Under the pieces are notes generated by a model. It was not told the DNA's origin. It did no database searches and saw only the letters and a list, made by a program, of their open reading frames with translations. The position numbers were made by a program, and so were the translations under genes. Source: CAWGGS01 sp963822095 (lineage in GTDB: Bacteria; Desulfobacterota; Desulfobulbia; Desulfobulbales; Desulfocapsaceae). Taken from it: 64,000 bases of DNA. The stretch spans positions 62,001 through 126,000 of the forward strand of contig CAWGGS010000001.1 of NCBI GenBank assembly GCA_963822095.1. Direction: 5' to 3'. Positions 26,780 through 38,513 of this stretch are shown here, in pieces (positions within the stretch are counted from its first letter, which is position 1; each line of letters starts with the position of its first letter).

Positions 26780-27407
26780 ATCAATAAGTTAGCCTATCCA
26801 ATAACTACAACTCAGCTTTTAAGAAACCTCAACCTGAATCAACTTTTGTAATGTTATACAGAAAAAAAGACTCTTAAACAACCTGCGCGATACCACGACA
26901 TTATCGAGAATTTTCGGATAGAGATTTCCACTGTTAATGTGAATGGACAAGCAGGTCCAACGACTTGACCTTCTTCCCAATCTTTTCCTGGCTGCCGCGG
27001 ATTTTTGTCGTCAGGATCATCTCCAATGTCGATAAATTCTCTATCCTGATATGGCGGTAAAAAATCAAATTTGTCTTCGTGTTATACACATCCTTACGGT
27101 CCTCTTGGGAACCATGCCAGCACGTCTCTGCCAACAAGGAAACCTTTATGTATAAAGGTGATGAATTTTTTGGTCCCAGACGAAGAAGTGCCAAGGGGCT
27201 GCAATTATAAGGCATTGAAAGTTTTTCCTAAGGATTGTGACTGATTTCGGCGGTAGTGATTATTTACAAGGGGACATTAGTCACTAATGTTTAGGAATGC
27301 CTAAACGCGAAAGCGGCACCTTCCGCGGCATAAGAAATCCGGGTTGATGATTACTGAGTTCGGGAACAACTTCTATTAAAGTAATAATATAACAGAAAGG
27401 AACCGAA
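26780..27407 (+). other. Intergenic region, 628 bp, no gene supported
   Basis: Short ORFs on both strands (for example 26934-27215 minus) have no recognisable family features. The last 100 bases are AT-rich and end in a GAAAGGA ribosome-binding site for the next gene. This may include decayed coding sequence. Confidence 0.35.
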
Positions 27408-27713
27408 ATGAGGATACTATTGAATGTGAAAATCCCTCACGAACCGTTCAACACGCTTGTACGCGAGGGAAAAGTGGGGGACATTATCAAGAAAATTATT
27501 AAGGAATTGGAGCCTGAAAGCATTTATTTCACAGAGCAAGGTGGTGTTCGGGGAGCTGTGGCTATCGTAGACATCAATGATCCTTCCCAGATACCCTTTT
27601 TTTCCGAACCGTTTTTCTTGAACTTTAACGCGGATTGTGAATTTAGGATTGCAATGTCTCCTGAAGACCTTGGCAAAGCCGGGCTTGACGAGTTGGGTAA
27701 GAAATGGAGTTAA
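27408..27713 (+). CDS. Small DUF3303-like predicted dimeric alpha/beta-barrel protein
   Basis: The 101-residue protein has the pattern of small ferredoxin-like barrel proteins resembling DUF3303: MRILLNVKIP strand, a helix, ESIYFTEQGGVRGAVAIVDI, then DPSQIPFFSEPFFLNFNADCEFRIAMSPEDLGKAG. No catalytic residues can be assigned. An AAAGGAACC ribosome-binding site supports the start. It precedes the sulfotransferase by 167 bp in the accessory region. Confidence 0.6.
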   Translation: MRILLNVKIPHEPFNTLVREGKVGDIIKKIIKELEPESIYFTEQGGVRGAVAIVDINDPSQIPFFSEPFFLNFNADCEFRIAMSPEDLGKAGLDELGKKWS

Positions 27714-27880
27714 AAGATGCACCCCAATATTCGTGTTGAACACTCCGATTTCCATCTCCAATTCAAAGGATGATATATTATTTCCGGTTAACAATTACAC
27801 AGCAAAGCATCAAGGAGCAGGTTCTGTGAGAATTGTGTGATTTGTTATTGTGTATCTCTAGCCCAAAATGAGGAAACATT

Positions 27881-28789
27881 ATGAATATGATCAACAAATC
27901 CATTCCAATTAAAATCAGAGAACTTCATAATCATCACTTTGATTCCACTATCTGGAATGATTTCAACTTTAGAGACGACGATATTGTCATTTCAACCTAT
28001 GGCAAATCAGGGACTACCTGGTTGCAACAAATCGTTGCTCAACTCTTGTTTAACGGAGAGGAAGGTCTTGAAGTGTCAGAAATGTCACCGTGGCTCGACC
28101 TGCGAGTTCCACCAAAGGATGTTAAGCTTCCCCAGGTTGAAGCACAGACCCATCGCAGGTTTTTGAAAACGCATCTCCCAGTTGATGCCTTGGTTTTTTC
28201 TGAAAAAGCTAAGTACATTTATATCGGACGCGATGGTCGAGACGTTTTGTGGAGTTTGTACAACCATCACATGACAGCGAATGCAAACTGGTACGAAGCG
28301 CTCAATGAAACACCCGGAAGAATAGGACCACCAATTGGACCTCCTTCATCGTCAATAACCCAGTATTACAATGATTGGCTTGACAATGACGGCTACCCTT
28401 TTTGGCCGTTCTGGGAAAACGTTCGATCCTGGTGGGCAATAAGGAATTTACCGAATGTTTATCTTTTGCACTTCGCAAATCTAAAAAGGGATTTGGCCGC
28501 AGAAATTCGTAGGCTGGCAGAATTTATTGACACCCCCATCAATGAGACGAAATGGGATTCTATATTGAATCATTGCAGCTTCGAGTATATGAAAGCAAAT
28601 GCCACTAAAAGTGTGCCCCTTGGTGGTGCCTTTTGGGATGGGGGTGCACAGACTTTCATTCATAAAGGAACAAATGGTCGATGGCGCAATGTCCTCAGTG
28701 CCGAGGAGATTTCCAAGTATGAGCGTCGCGCCGCAGAAGAACTTGATAGCGAATGTGCCCTATGGCTTGCAACGGGTAAAATCATATAG
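27881..28789 (+). CDS. PAPS-dependent sulfotransferase (Sulfotransfer_1)
   Basis: Cytosolic-type sulfotransferases move sulfate from PAPS to alcohols, phenols or amines. The 5'-phosphosulfate loop YGKSGTTWLQQI (about residue 43) and the 3'-phosphate site YIGRDGRDVLWSLYNHH (about 110) are intact. A C-terminal segment, FIHKGTNGRWRNVLS, matches the family RKGxxGDWK motif. Length (302) is typical. GAGGAAAC precedes the ATG. It is in the tRNA-linked accessory region, so horizontal acquisition is likely; the acceptor is unknown. Confidence 0.87.
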   Translation: MNMINKSIPIKIRELHNHHFDSTIWNDFNFRDDDIVISTYGKSGTTWLQQIVAQLLFNGEEGLEVSEMSPWLDLRVPPKDVKLPQVEAQTHRRFLKTHLPVDALVFSEKAKYIYIGRDGRDVLWSLYNHHMTANANWYEALNETPGRIGPPIGPPSSSITQYYNDWLDNDGYPFWPFWENVRSWWAIRNLPNVYLLHFANLKRDLAAEIRRLAEFIDTPINETKWDSILNHCSFEYMKANATKSVPLGGAFWDGGAQTFIHKGTNGRWRNVLSAEEISKYERRAAEELDSECALWLATGKII

Positions 28790-28934
28790 AGTTGCGAACT
28801 GTTTACGCGATTTGCAATGAGGCTTCAGCTGAAAAACTGGAGCTGGAAAGCATTCAATGTCACAGAGATGGATACATCTTTTGCCAAGGTATCACTGCAA
28901 ACCAGAGAGAAAACATAATAGTATAGATTGTTTA

Positions 28935-30101
28935 TCAATCCCCCGTATCTTTAAATAGTTCACGCCCGATCAGCATGCGGCGGATCTCGCTGGTACCGGC
29001 ACCAATCTCATAGAGTTTGGCATCTCGCAGGAGCCTGCCGGTGGGGAACTCGTTGATATAACCGTTGCCGCCCAGGCACTGGATTGCCTCCAGGGCCATC
29101 CAGGTGGCCCGTTCAGCCACATAGAGGATGACGGCAGCCGCATCCTTGCGGATATTGGAGCCCTGGTCGGCGGCCTTGGCCACGGTATAGGTATAGGATC
29201 TGCAGGCGTTCCAGGTGGCATACATGTCGGCCAGTTTGCCCTGCATCAACTCGAATTCTCCGATAGGACGACCGAACTGCTGTCGGTGGTGGATATAGGG
29301 CAGGACCACATCCATGCAGGCGGTCATGATCCCCAGGGGGCCACCGGACAGGACCAGGCGTTCGTAGTTCAGGCCGTTCATCAGGACTTCGACCCCGTGA
29401 TCCAGCTTGCCGAGAATATTTTCGGCCGGAACCATGCAGTTGTCGAAGACCAACTCACAGGTGGGGGAGCCGCGCATTCCAAGTTTATCAAGCTTTGGGC
29501 TGGTGGAAAATCCTTCCATTGTCTTTTCCACCAGAAAAGCGGTAATGCCCTTTTGATGCTTCTCCGGAGACGTCTTGGCATACACGACCAGGACGTCGGC
29601 ATAGGGACCATTGGTGATCCACATCTTGGTGCCGTTCAGAATATAGGCATCCCCGTCCTTTTTGGCCGAAAGCCGCATGCCGACAACATCAGAGCCTGCG
29701 CCGGCCTCACTCATGGCGAGTGCCCCGATGTGGTGACCGCTTACCAGTTTCGGCAGGTAGCGCTCTTTCTGGGCATCGGTGGCGTTGAGCTTTATCTGGT
29801 TGATACAGAGGTTGGAGTGGGCACCGTAGGCCAGCCCCACCGAGGCTGAGCCCCGGCTTATTTCCTCCATGGCAATCACATGTCCGAGATAGCCCATATC
29901 CGCACCTCCGTACTGCTCAGGAACGGTGATGCCCAAAAGCCCCAGGTCTCCCATTTTACGCCAGAGCTCCGGCGGGAACTGATCGTTGCGGTCAATATCG
30001 GCTGCCAGCGGCGCTATTTCGTCGGCGACGAAGTCATGTATCGATTCCCGCAGCAGATTTGCGGTCTCTCCCAATCCAAAGTTCAAGTGTGGAAATGTCA
30101 T
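28935..30101 (-). CDS. Acyl-CoA dehydrogenase, isovaleryl-CoA dehydrogenase type
   Basis: This FAD enzyme oxidises short or branched acyl-CoA to the enoyl-CoA and passes electrons to ETF. Signatures are AMSEAGAGSDVVGM, WITNGPYADVLVVYAKT and the C-terminal QCLGGNGYINEFPTGRLLRDAKLYEIGAGTSEI. The catalytic base appears to be the Glu in the NYERLVLSGG region, the position used by isovaleryl-CoA dehydrogenases. Length (388) is normal. It ends an operon with acetoacetyl-CoA synthetase and an acyl-CoA ligase, consistent with leucine or isovalerate oxidation. Confidence 0.88.
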   Translation of the reverse strand: MTFPHLNFGLGETANLLRESIHDFVADEIAPLAADIDRNDQFPPELWRKMGDLGLLGITVPEQYGGADMGYLGHVIAMEEISRGSASVGLAYGAHSNLCINQIKLNATDAQKERYLPKLVSGHHIGALAMSEAGAGSDVVGMRLSAKKDGDAYILNGTKMWITNGPYADVLVVYAKTSPEKHQKGITAFLVEKTMEGFSTSPKLDKLGMRGSPTCELVFDNCMVPAENILGKLDHGVEVLMNGLNYERLVLSGGPLGIMTACMDVVLPYIHHRQQFGRPIGEFELMQGKLADMYATWNACRSYTYTVAKAADQGSNIRKDAAAVILYVAERATWMALEAIQCLGGNGYINEFPTGRLLRDAKLYEIGAGTSEIRRMLIGRELFKDTGD

Positions 30102-30165
30102 GGCGCGTTCTCCCGGTAATAGAAAACAGACAGGTTACAACACAGGGCCGGTAGGACTGGCCCAA

Positions 30166-32115
<1,950 letters not shown>

Positions 32116-32170
32116 GATTTTCCTCTCCGGTGATTCCAGGATTTACAGTGTGTGCGGGATGTAACCGGGC

Positions 32171-33820
32171 CTATTGCAGTTCTTTGGTAGCCATCTCCCG
32201 TAGTTTGTATTTTTGGATTTTGCCACTGGCGGTTGTGGGGTAGTTATCGACAAAAAAGATATATTTGGGGTTTTTGTGAAAGGAGATCTGATCCTTGCAA
32301 AAGGCACTAATCTCATCCCCGCTTGCCTGCTGACCGGCTTTTAACTGGATAAAGGCGGCAACCTCCTCTCCGTAACGTTCACTGGGGACACCGACGACCT
32401 GGACATCCTTGATTTTGGGATGAGTATAGAGAAATTCTTCAATTTCGCGGGGATAAATATTCTCTCCGCCACGGATGATCATATCCTTTATCCTGCCTGT
32501 AATCATGCAATAGCCGTTTTCATCCATCACGGCGAGATCTCCGGTGTGCAGCCAGTTGTCGCTGTCGATGGCCTTGGCGGTTGCCTCGGGCATCTTGTAG
32601 TATCCCTTCATCACATGATAGCCTCTGGTGCAGAGTTCCCCCTGGGTACCGACGGGCATCTCGTCTCCGGTCACCGGGTCGACGATCTTCACTTCGACGT
32701 TGGGCAAGGCCCGGCCCACAGTGCTCGTCTTCAGCTCCAGGGAATCGCGGTCGCGGGTCTGGGTGATACCGGGTGAAGCCTCGGTCTGACCGTAGACGAT
32801 GGTCATTTCATTCGCTCCCATATCCTTGATGACCCGTTTCATAACCTCGACCGGGCATGTCGAGCCAGCCATTACGCCGGTACGCAGGCTCGAAGTATCG
32901 TAAGGAGTCTTGTCCATCTCTTCGAATTCGGCAATAAACATGGTCGGTACGCCGAGCAGGGCATTGCATTTGGAGGCCTCGACGGTTTTGAGAACACTCT
33001 CTGCGGTAAAGGAGACTACCGGCGCCATGGTAGTTCCGGAAACCATGCAGCACAAGGTCCCTATGACACAGCCGAAACAGTGGAAAAAAGGGACCGGGAT
33101 GCACATTGCATCATCGGGGGTCAGCTTCATGCATCCAGCCATGCTCAAGGCATTGCCGATCAGGTTGGTGTGGGAGAGCATGACCCCCTTGGGAAAACCT
33201 GTGGTACCGGATGTGTACTGCATATTAATTACATCATCAGGGGCCAGAGAGTCAAGGCGCTCCTTGAGCTGCAGGTCGGTGATCTGGTCACCCAGGGTGA
33301 GCATTTCGTCCCAGGTGAACATCCCGGCCATCTTTTCGCGGCCAAGGTAGACGATATTTTTCAAAAAGGGGAGTTTTTCGCAGGAGATGTTACCGGCTTG
33401 GCTGTCTTTGATTGCCGGGCATACCTGATCCAGGACCTTGAGGTACTCGTCCGCCTCTCTCACGCCACCGGTCAGAATAAGGGTTGTGGCGTCGGATTGC
33501 TCCAGGAGGTATTCAAGCTCCTTGGCCCGGTAGTTGGTATTGACCGTTACCAGGACTGCCCCCATCCTGGCGCTGCCGTACTGGGTGTAGACCCACTCGG
33601 GAAGATTGTTTGCCCAGATAGCCACCTTTTCCCCCCTGGCAATGCCCAGGGCCATAAGTCCTTTGGCAACACTGTCGAAGGTCTCTCGCAACTGTCTGAA
33701 GTTTTGTCTGATACCCATGGAATGGTATTCGAGGCCGATATTGTCTCCGAAGCTGTCAGCCAGCATATCCACAAGTCCGCCGATGGTCGTCTTTCCCACT
33801 TTAATGTCAGGTTTTTTCAT
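32171..33820 (-). CDS. Acyl-CoA synthetase (AMP-binding, FadD/medium-chain type)
   Basis: It ligates a fatty or branched acid to CoA through an acyl-AMP. The AMP-binding P-loop QYTSGTTGFPKGVMLSH, VYGQTEASPG, HTGDLAVMDENGYCMITGR and the catalytic lysine region in ASGKIQKYKLRE are present. Length (549) is typical. The probable substrate is isovalerate or another short to medium acid, judged only from the neighbouring isovaleryl-CoA dehydrogenase. It is the first gene after the terminator at 33974-34001, so it heads its operon. Confidence 0.9.
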   Translation of the reverse strand: MKKPDIKVGKTTIGGLVDMLADSFGDNIGLEYHSMGIRQNFRQLRETFDSVAKGLMALGIARGEKVAIWANNLPEWVYTQYGSARMGAVLVTVNTNYRAKELEYLLEQSDATTLILTGGVREADEYLKVLDQVCPAIKDSQAGNISCEKLPFLKNIVYLGREKMAGMFTWDEMLTLGDQITDLQLKERLDSLAPDDVINMQYTSGTTGFPKGVMLSHTNLIGNALSMAGCMKLTPDDAMCIPVPFFHCFGCVIGTLCCMVSGTTMAPVVSFTAESVLKTVEASKCNALLGVPTMFIAEFEEMDKTPYDTSSLRTGVMAGSTCPVEVMKRVIKDMGANEMTIVYGQTEASPGITQTRDRDSLELKTSTVGRALPNVEVKIVDPVTGDEMPVGTQGELCTRGYHVMKGYYKMPEATAKAIDSDNWLHTGDLAVMDENGYCMITGRIKDMIIRGGENIYPREIEEFLYTHPKIKDVQVVGVPSERYGEEVAAFIQLKAGQQASGDEISAFCKDQISFHKNPKYIFFVDNYPTTASGKIQKYKLREMATKELQ

Positions 33821-33973
33821 TTCTTTCCCTATTCTTTAAAAGTGATGGTACGTTGTCAGATTTTGTGATGGCAAAACATTCGGCGCAGGCCTTAATAGCG
33901 TCTCTTTATAAGCCCGTCCGGAGCGCTCCCGCGTTTTGACCTCCTCCCGAGTCCAATCAAAACATCAGGATGA

Positions 33974-34001
33974 AAAAGGCCCTGTTGTTGGGCCTTTTTC
34001 G
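33974..34001 (-). terminator. Rho-independent terminator after the DUF35 gene
   Basis: The stem AAAAAGGCCC/GGGCCTTTTT surrounds a TGTTGTT loop, symmetrical for both strands. It lies 16 bp beyond the DUF35 stop codon and separates the thiolase-DUF35 unit from the ligase operon. Confidence 0.88.
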
Positions 34002-34017
34002 TCCGGTACTCCATGGC

Positions 34018-34608
34018 TTAGAAGCTGAAACCCTCCGGCAGAAGCTCCGGTGCGGTTCCTGCCGGGACCCAAGACAGATCCAGGATCGTAAAAGTCGGTC
34101 CCGAGGTCTTGAAAATCGGGACCACCCTCATCCCGAATACAGGATCTCCTATGGCAAGATAGCTCATGAGTATGGTTGCAACCCCGTCAAACTCGATGTT
34201 GATGAATTTTATAGGCTTGTCAAGGACATTAAAGGCTCCGGAGCGCTCGCAGACCATGAAGGTATGGATCTTAGCAGTCTTCTTGGCAAGATCGGTAAGG
34301 TCGATGGCCGTATTTTTGCCAAGGCAGTCCGGACAATGGATCCGAAACGGGATATGGATGGTTCCCTTGGTCTCGCAGTCAGAATTATCGCAACGGGTGG
34401 CCATCAGTTTCCCTTTGCTCAGGGATTCGAAAAACACCGCTTCGCCTCCGTAAGAATGGATATAGGTCATATCTCTCGGGTTGGTTACTCCCATGAGTTT
34501 CCATTCGTCGTCGGCGTTGCGGATCGGAGTATTCGGCGTCAGATGATGAAAGGCGCCTTTCAGACGATAGTGATTGTTTTTGACATAAACCTGTCCGTAC
34601 ATAGTCAT
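34018..34608 (-). CDS. DUF35 OB-fold zinc-ribbon acyl-CoA-associated protein
   Basis: DUF35 proteins bind thiolase-fold enzymes and deliver or shield acyl-CoA substrates (for example ChsH2 with Ltp2, or the archaeal thiolase-HMGS complex). The zinc ribbon has CDNSDC and HCPDC pairs near residue 65-90. The OB-fold follows, with SGAFNVLDKPIKFINIEFDGVATI. At 196 residues it is somewhat longer than simple members. It is 12 bp after the thiolase-like gene, so the two are co-expressed and probably form a complex. Confidence 0.82.
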   Translation of the reverse strand: MTMYGQVYVKNNHYRLKGAFHHLTPNTPIRNADDEWKLMGVTNPRDMTYIHSYGGEAVFFESLSKGKLMATRCDNSDCETKGTIHIPFRIHCPDCLGKNTAIDLTDLAKKTAKIHTFMVCERSGAFNVLDKPIKFINIEFDGVATILMSYLAIGDPVFGMRVVPIFKTSGPTFTILDLSWVPAGTAPELLPEGFSF

Positions 34609-34620
34609 GATAGATCTCCT

Positions 34621-36057
34621 TTATGCGTCTTTCTTCAGCAGATGATCCGGGTCGTTCAGGATCGTTGCCGTCACATGGGAACCGACCCCGGCATGGCTGA
34701 TGGCCAGCCCTCTTTTGGCGCCTTCCACCTGGAGATTCGTCCAGTCGGCCGGCTTCTTACGATCAAATTCTTTCCAGAGTTTTTCATCGCCGTGAATTTC
34801 GGCCCAGCGGTTCCAGATGTGGGTTGCGATCTCAAAGGTCTGCATGATGCCGGTGGCGCCGACCGCATGCATGCAGCCGATCAGTCCGCCCGAGAGGTTC
34901 GAGGGAAGTTTCCCCGGTTTGCCGGTATGGGGGTTGGTGTGATAACAGTCACCGGACTCGACGTAGTCCCTTCCGTAGCCATAGGGCCTCAGTCCGATGT
35001 CTTCATAGGTTTGAACGTCACTGATGGTGAACGCATCGTGGAGCTCGATCACATCGAGGTCTTCCATCGGATCGGTAATTCCTGCCATGCCGTAGCCGTA
35101 GTAGGCTGCCATTCTGGCGGCAAGAAATCCGGTGAATCCCGGATACCGTCCTCCGCCGGGGAATTTTTCTTCCAGATCGGCATAGAGGTCTGCCTTCTCA
35201 TGGGGGAGCAGCGGGATATCCATATGACGGCGATCCGCAGGACGAAGCGTATGGGAACCGGCTCCAACCCAGATGCGCAGCGGCTTATTCTTGGAGTTTC
35301 CGGTCAGTTTGATTGCGGTATCTTCATCGCAAAGGATGGCACAGGCTGCGCCGACACTCATCAGGCAGCAGTCAAGCGCCCGGAGAGGGAAGGCAACCAC
35401 CGGAGATTTCAGAACATCATCGACGGTGATCTTCATCGGCGACTGGGCAAACGGGTTGAAACGTGCATAGCCGTGGTGTTTAACAGAGATCTCTGCCAAG
35501 GTCTTCCTGAAGGAATCTTCCGCCTTGCCGAAGATCTGCCAATAGCGTTGGGCCATGACCGCGTAATAGCCGGTATAAATATGGCCTAGCGGCGATTCCC
35601 AGTCCTTGTCTGCCGCGCAGGAGATCAGGAAGTTGCCCTCATCGGTGGGGACTTCGTCCATTCGCTCCCAGCCCATGGCCAAAACGCAGTCAGAATAGCC
35701 AGAGGCCACGGCCTTCATGGCCTCCCAGAGAGTCGAACCGCCGGTGGCACCACCGGTCTTGACGCCGACATTTCCCAGGGGATCGAGTCCGAGCCTGTCA
35801 TGGATCACTGACTCTCCCAGGAGTTGATCGCCGAAGTGATCGGCAAAATGGCCATAGTAGCAACTATGTATTGATCGCTTCAACTCGGCCGGAGAGATAT
35901 CGAGCAATCCGGCTGCCATGGTAAAGGCGTCGACACACAGTTCTTCGGTTCTTTTGCCTGGAAAGGCGCGATCGAATTTGGACTGTCCAGCCGTGACCAG
36001 ATATACGGGGCGTTGCAGCTTGGGAATTTTCAGCTGTTGTTTGCTGAAGGTGATCAT
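34621..36057 (-). CDS. Thiolase-fold protein without the catalytic cysteines
   Basis: The two-domain thiolase fold is clear (AMKAVASGYSDCVLAMGWERM; DLDVIELHDAFTISD; GGLIGCMHAVGATGIMQ). The position of the acylated cysteine (family ACASGGS) reads GGATGGS, and the second cysteine position near the C terminus reads SHAGVGSHVT. It therefore cannot use the ordinary Claisen mechanism. Cys-less thiolase-fold enzymes paired with DUF35 include the steroid side-chain aldolases (Ltp2-like). A retro-aldolase or a binding role is more likely than acetyl-CoA acetyltransferase. It is 478 residues, longer than Ltp2. Confidence 0.8.
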   Translation of the reverse strand: MITFSKQQLKIPKLQRPVYLVTAGQSKFDRAFPGKRTEELCVDAFTMAAGLLDISPAELKRSIHSCYYGHFADHFGDQLLGESVIHDRLGLDPLGNVGVKTGGATGGSTLWEAMKAVASGYSDCVLAMGWERMDEVPTDEGNFLISCAADKDWESPLGHIYTGYYAVMAQRYWQIFGKAEDSFRKTLAEISVKHHGYARFNPFAQSPMKITVDDVLKSPVVAFPLRALDCCLMSVGAACAILCDEDTAIKLTGNSKNKPLRIWVGAGSHTLRPADRRHMDIPLLPHEKADLYADLEEKFPGGGRYPGFTGFLAARMAAYYGYGMAGITDPMEDLDVIELHDAFTISDVQTYEDIGLRPYGYGRDYVESGDCYHTNPHTGKPGKLPSNLSGGLIGCMHAVGATGIMQTFEIATHIWNRWAEIHGDEKLWKEFDRKKPADWTNLQVEGAKRGLAISHAGVGSHVTATILNDPDHLLKKDA

Positions 36058-36210
36058 AGCTCGGTCTCCTTATGGTTTAGGGTTTACAGGTTGCCAAGAT
36101 GTGCCGACCTCATTTGAAAGAGCGGGATTTTTCGAAGTCTTCTTCAAAGGGGATGCGGGTTTTTAAAATGAAATAATTATCCCTGACACATAAAAAATAT
36201 TTCCAACTTT

Positions 36211-36753
36211 TCAAAGCGTTCCTACCCAGAGAATAAAACCGGTGGTGGAACTGGTATTGGTGATTCTTTGATTTTCCGGATTCGACAGGAAATGCACCGA
36301 GTCACCCTCCTCGAGAATGAAGGTTTCGGCATTGTGGGCAAGCTCAACCGATCCTTTTAAGACACAGAGCACTTCCTGGCCGTTTTTGAGATTTTTTCGT
36401 GCCGGAATGGATTTGCCGGGCTTAAGGACCAGGATCGCCGAGTCGATGGCACTCCTGTATTCCGGTGGAAAAAACCTTCGAGTGACAAAACCGGTATGGG
36501 AAAGTTCAATATCGTCCCATTCCGATCTCTTGATCAGAACGATATTTTCCTGCTTGCTGGCCTGGGAGATGAGATCCCCTGCGTTTACTCCTATGGACTT
36601 GCAAATGCGCATCAAGGTGTCAACGGAGGGTGAGTTGACGTCGTTTTCCACCTGGCTGAGAAACCCTTCGGAGATGGATGCCTTTTCGGCAACGGCTTTT
36701 AACGTCAACTTCTGTTGTTTCCGGTATCGCCTGAGCAAGGTGCCTATATTCAT
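36211..36753 (-). CDS. XRE-family regulator with C-terminal cupin
   Basis: An N-terminal helix-turn-helix (LTLKAVAEKASISEGFLSQVEN, residues 16-38) is joined to a cupin (SVELAHNAETFILEEGDSVHF). Proteins of this design sense small metabolites; the ligand here is unknown. Length (180) is standard. It lies 153 bp upstream of the thiolase-DUF35 unit on the same strand and probably controls the acyl-CoA cluster. Confidence 0.85.
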   Translation of the reverse strand: MNIGTLLRRYRKQQKLTLKAVAEKASISEGFLSQVENDVNSPSVDTLMRICKSIGVNAGDLISQASKQENIVLIKRSEWDDIELSHTGFVTRRFFPPEYRSAIDSAILVLKPGKSIPARKNLKNGQEVLCVLKGSVELAHNAETFILEEGDSVHFLSNPENQRITNTSSTTGFILWVGTL

Positions 36754-36937
36754 GCAGTTCAGCAGGTGTTGGTCAATGCCGACACATTTCTTGATTGTCG
36801 GATCGTGTTAATTTTTTATAGTAGTTAATATTTACCTATATTAAATATTAATATATTGTCAACAGAAAAATTATCGGTGCAATCGTTTTCGAAGAGAAAA
36901 TTTCTGATTTCAGCGGGACAGGAAGTATAATAGGAAG

Positions 36938-38440
36938 ATGGAATCATCGGTAATTAAACATCCGGCAGCATTGTTGAAGGTTGCCATTTTCCTGATCTGG
37001 CTTGTACTCATTGGGCTTGTCTTGAAACGGGATGTCTTTATACATGTTCTAGACCTCCGGGAGTCTGCAGCTATCCAGCAGGCGGAACATGAAGACTACC
37101 AGGGAATATATTTCAAAAGGCAAAAGATCGGGTATGCCGCGGATTTTTACCACCCTCGGAAGGATGGCTCGGTGCAGGTCGAGCAACTGGCGCATATGAG
37201 ATTGAACGTTTTGGGGCAATCCAATCCCATTGTGTTGCATCTGAACGCCTCTATGGATGAAAGAGGACAGCTTGAAAAATTCTCATTTTCCTTTCAATCG
37301 CCTTTCTACAAGATGAATGCCACCGGTTCGGCAAGAGGGGAAAACATTAATTATACGCTCTTTACAGGCAGTGCCACAATTCACGATAAACTGGAGTTGC
37401 AGGCCCCCCCCATGCTTTTAACATCGCGGCGGGCCTATCTCCTGAAAAAGGGAATGGAAAAGGGAGATAAGTTCAAAATTCCCAGGTTTGATCCTGTGTC
37501 ACTCTCTGGGGAGAATTCCATTGTTGAGTATTACGGCAAGGAACGAACCTTTATTCATGGGCGGGTCTACAACCTCCATCATTTCGTTGAGACGTTTTCC
37601 GGAACCAGAGTAAATTCCTGGCTAGATGACAAGGGAGAGGTGATAAAAGAAGAATCTCCGGCAGGTTTCGTTTTTATAAAGGAACCGAAGTTCAAAGCCA
37701 TGTCGGGATCTGGCAAAGGACCTGAGTTGTTGTCCGCCGTATCTGCAAAGCTGGTTGGTAAGATGCCGTCTTTTAAGGGGCGTACGCGAATGGAGTATCG
37801 TTTGAGCTTTCCCGACAATGGCAATTTTCAACTCAATTCCGGAAGACAGAGTTATGCTGACGGACTTTTGACCGTGCGCCTCGAATCCCTGGCGGATTTT
37901 AAACCTATCGCCAAAGTTGCCGATCAAGAAAATAGTTCATATTTGGCACCAACCCCCTCGGTGCAGTCGAGGGCTCCTGCCATTCGCAAGCTTGCCTCGA
38001 AACTCGTTGCCGGCAGGGTTGAAGACCTGAGCAAGGTCAAGGCTATTGCCGATTATGTCAATGGACATCTTGAGAAACGGCCGGTCCTGGGCTTTCCCGA
38101 CGCATTGACCGTCTTGAAGACGGGCAGGGGAGATTGCAATGAACACACGGTCCTCTTCACCGCGCTGGCTCGGGCAGAGGGAATCCAGACCCGAATGGTA
38201 GCCGGGGTCGTCTTTTTCAAGGGGGCATTTTATTATCATGCCTGGAATGAGGTCCGTATCTCTGGAAAATGGCTCAGTGTGGATACGACAACCGGACAGG
38301 TTCCGGCGGATCTTGGCCACATAAAATTTGTTGAAGGAGGCATCAGGGAGCAGATGCGTATCGGCGCTCTTCTCGGACACCTGTCGATCGAGCCTGTTGT
38401 TCAACCAGCAGGAGATGGCAAGCATGCGGGAAAGGACTGA
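36938..38440 (+). CDS. Membrane-anchored transglutaminase-like protein
   Basis: An N-terminal membrane anchor (about residues 12-30) is followed by a large beta-rich extracytoplasmic domain. The C-terminal transglutaminase-like cysteine protease core (residues 385-470) has all three residues of the triad: Cys in GRGDCNEHTVLF, His in YYHAWNEV and Asp in WLSVDTT. It is 500 residues. It is followed by an ABC ATPase and permease in the same direction, a conserved type of module, so it may process an exported substrate or envelope component. No ligand is known. Confidence 0.75.
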   Translation: MESSVIKHPAALLKVAIFLIWLVLIGLVLKRDVFIHVLDLRESAAIQQAEHEDYQGIYFKRQKIGYAADFYHPRKDGSVQVEQLAHMRLNVLGQSNPIVLHLNASMDERGQLEKFSFSFQSPFYKMNATGSARGENINYTLFTGSATIHDKLELQAPPMLLTSRRAYLLKKGMEKGDKFKIPRFDPVSLSGENSIVEYYGKERTFIHGRVYNLHHFVETFSGTRVNSWLDDKGEVIKEESPAGFVFIKEPKFKAMSGSGKGPELLSAVSAKLVGKMPSFKGRTRMEYRLSFPDNGNFQLNSGRQSYADGLLTVRLESLADFKPIAKVADQENSSYLAPTPSVQSRAPAIRKLASKLVAGRVEDLSKVKAIADYVNGHLEKRPVLGFPDALTVLKTGRGDCNEHTVLFTALARAEGIQTRMVAGVVFFKGAFYYHAWNEVRISGKWLSVDTTTGQVPADLGHIKFVEGGIREQMRIGALLGHLSIEPVVQPAGDGKHAGKD

Positions 38441-38513
38441 AGGAAGAAATGGAGGGCTTTCTTCGGGAAATTGAGCTGCTTTTAAAAAAGACCATTATAT
38501 AAAAAATCAGGTT

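Noticed and set aside
26934..27215. 93-codon minus-strand ORF in the accessory gap
   Set aside because: No family features and no ribosome-binding site; composition is not convincingly coding.
33970..35589. 539-codon plus-strand ORF over the DUF35 and thiolase-like genes
   Set aside because: The minus strand carries recognisable DUF35 and thiolase-fold motifs over the same span; the plus-strand translation has no recognisable domain.
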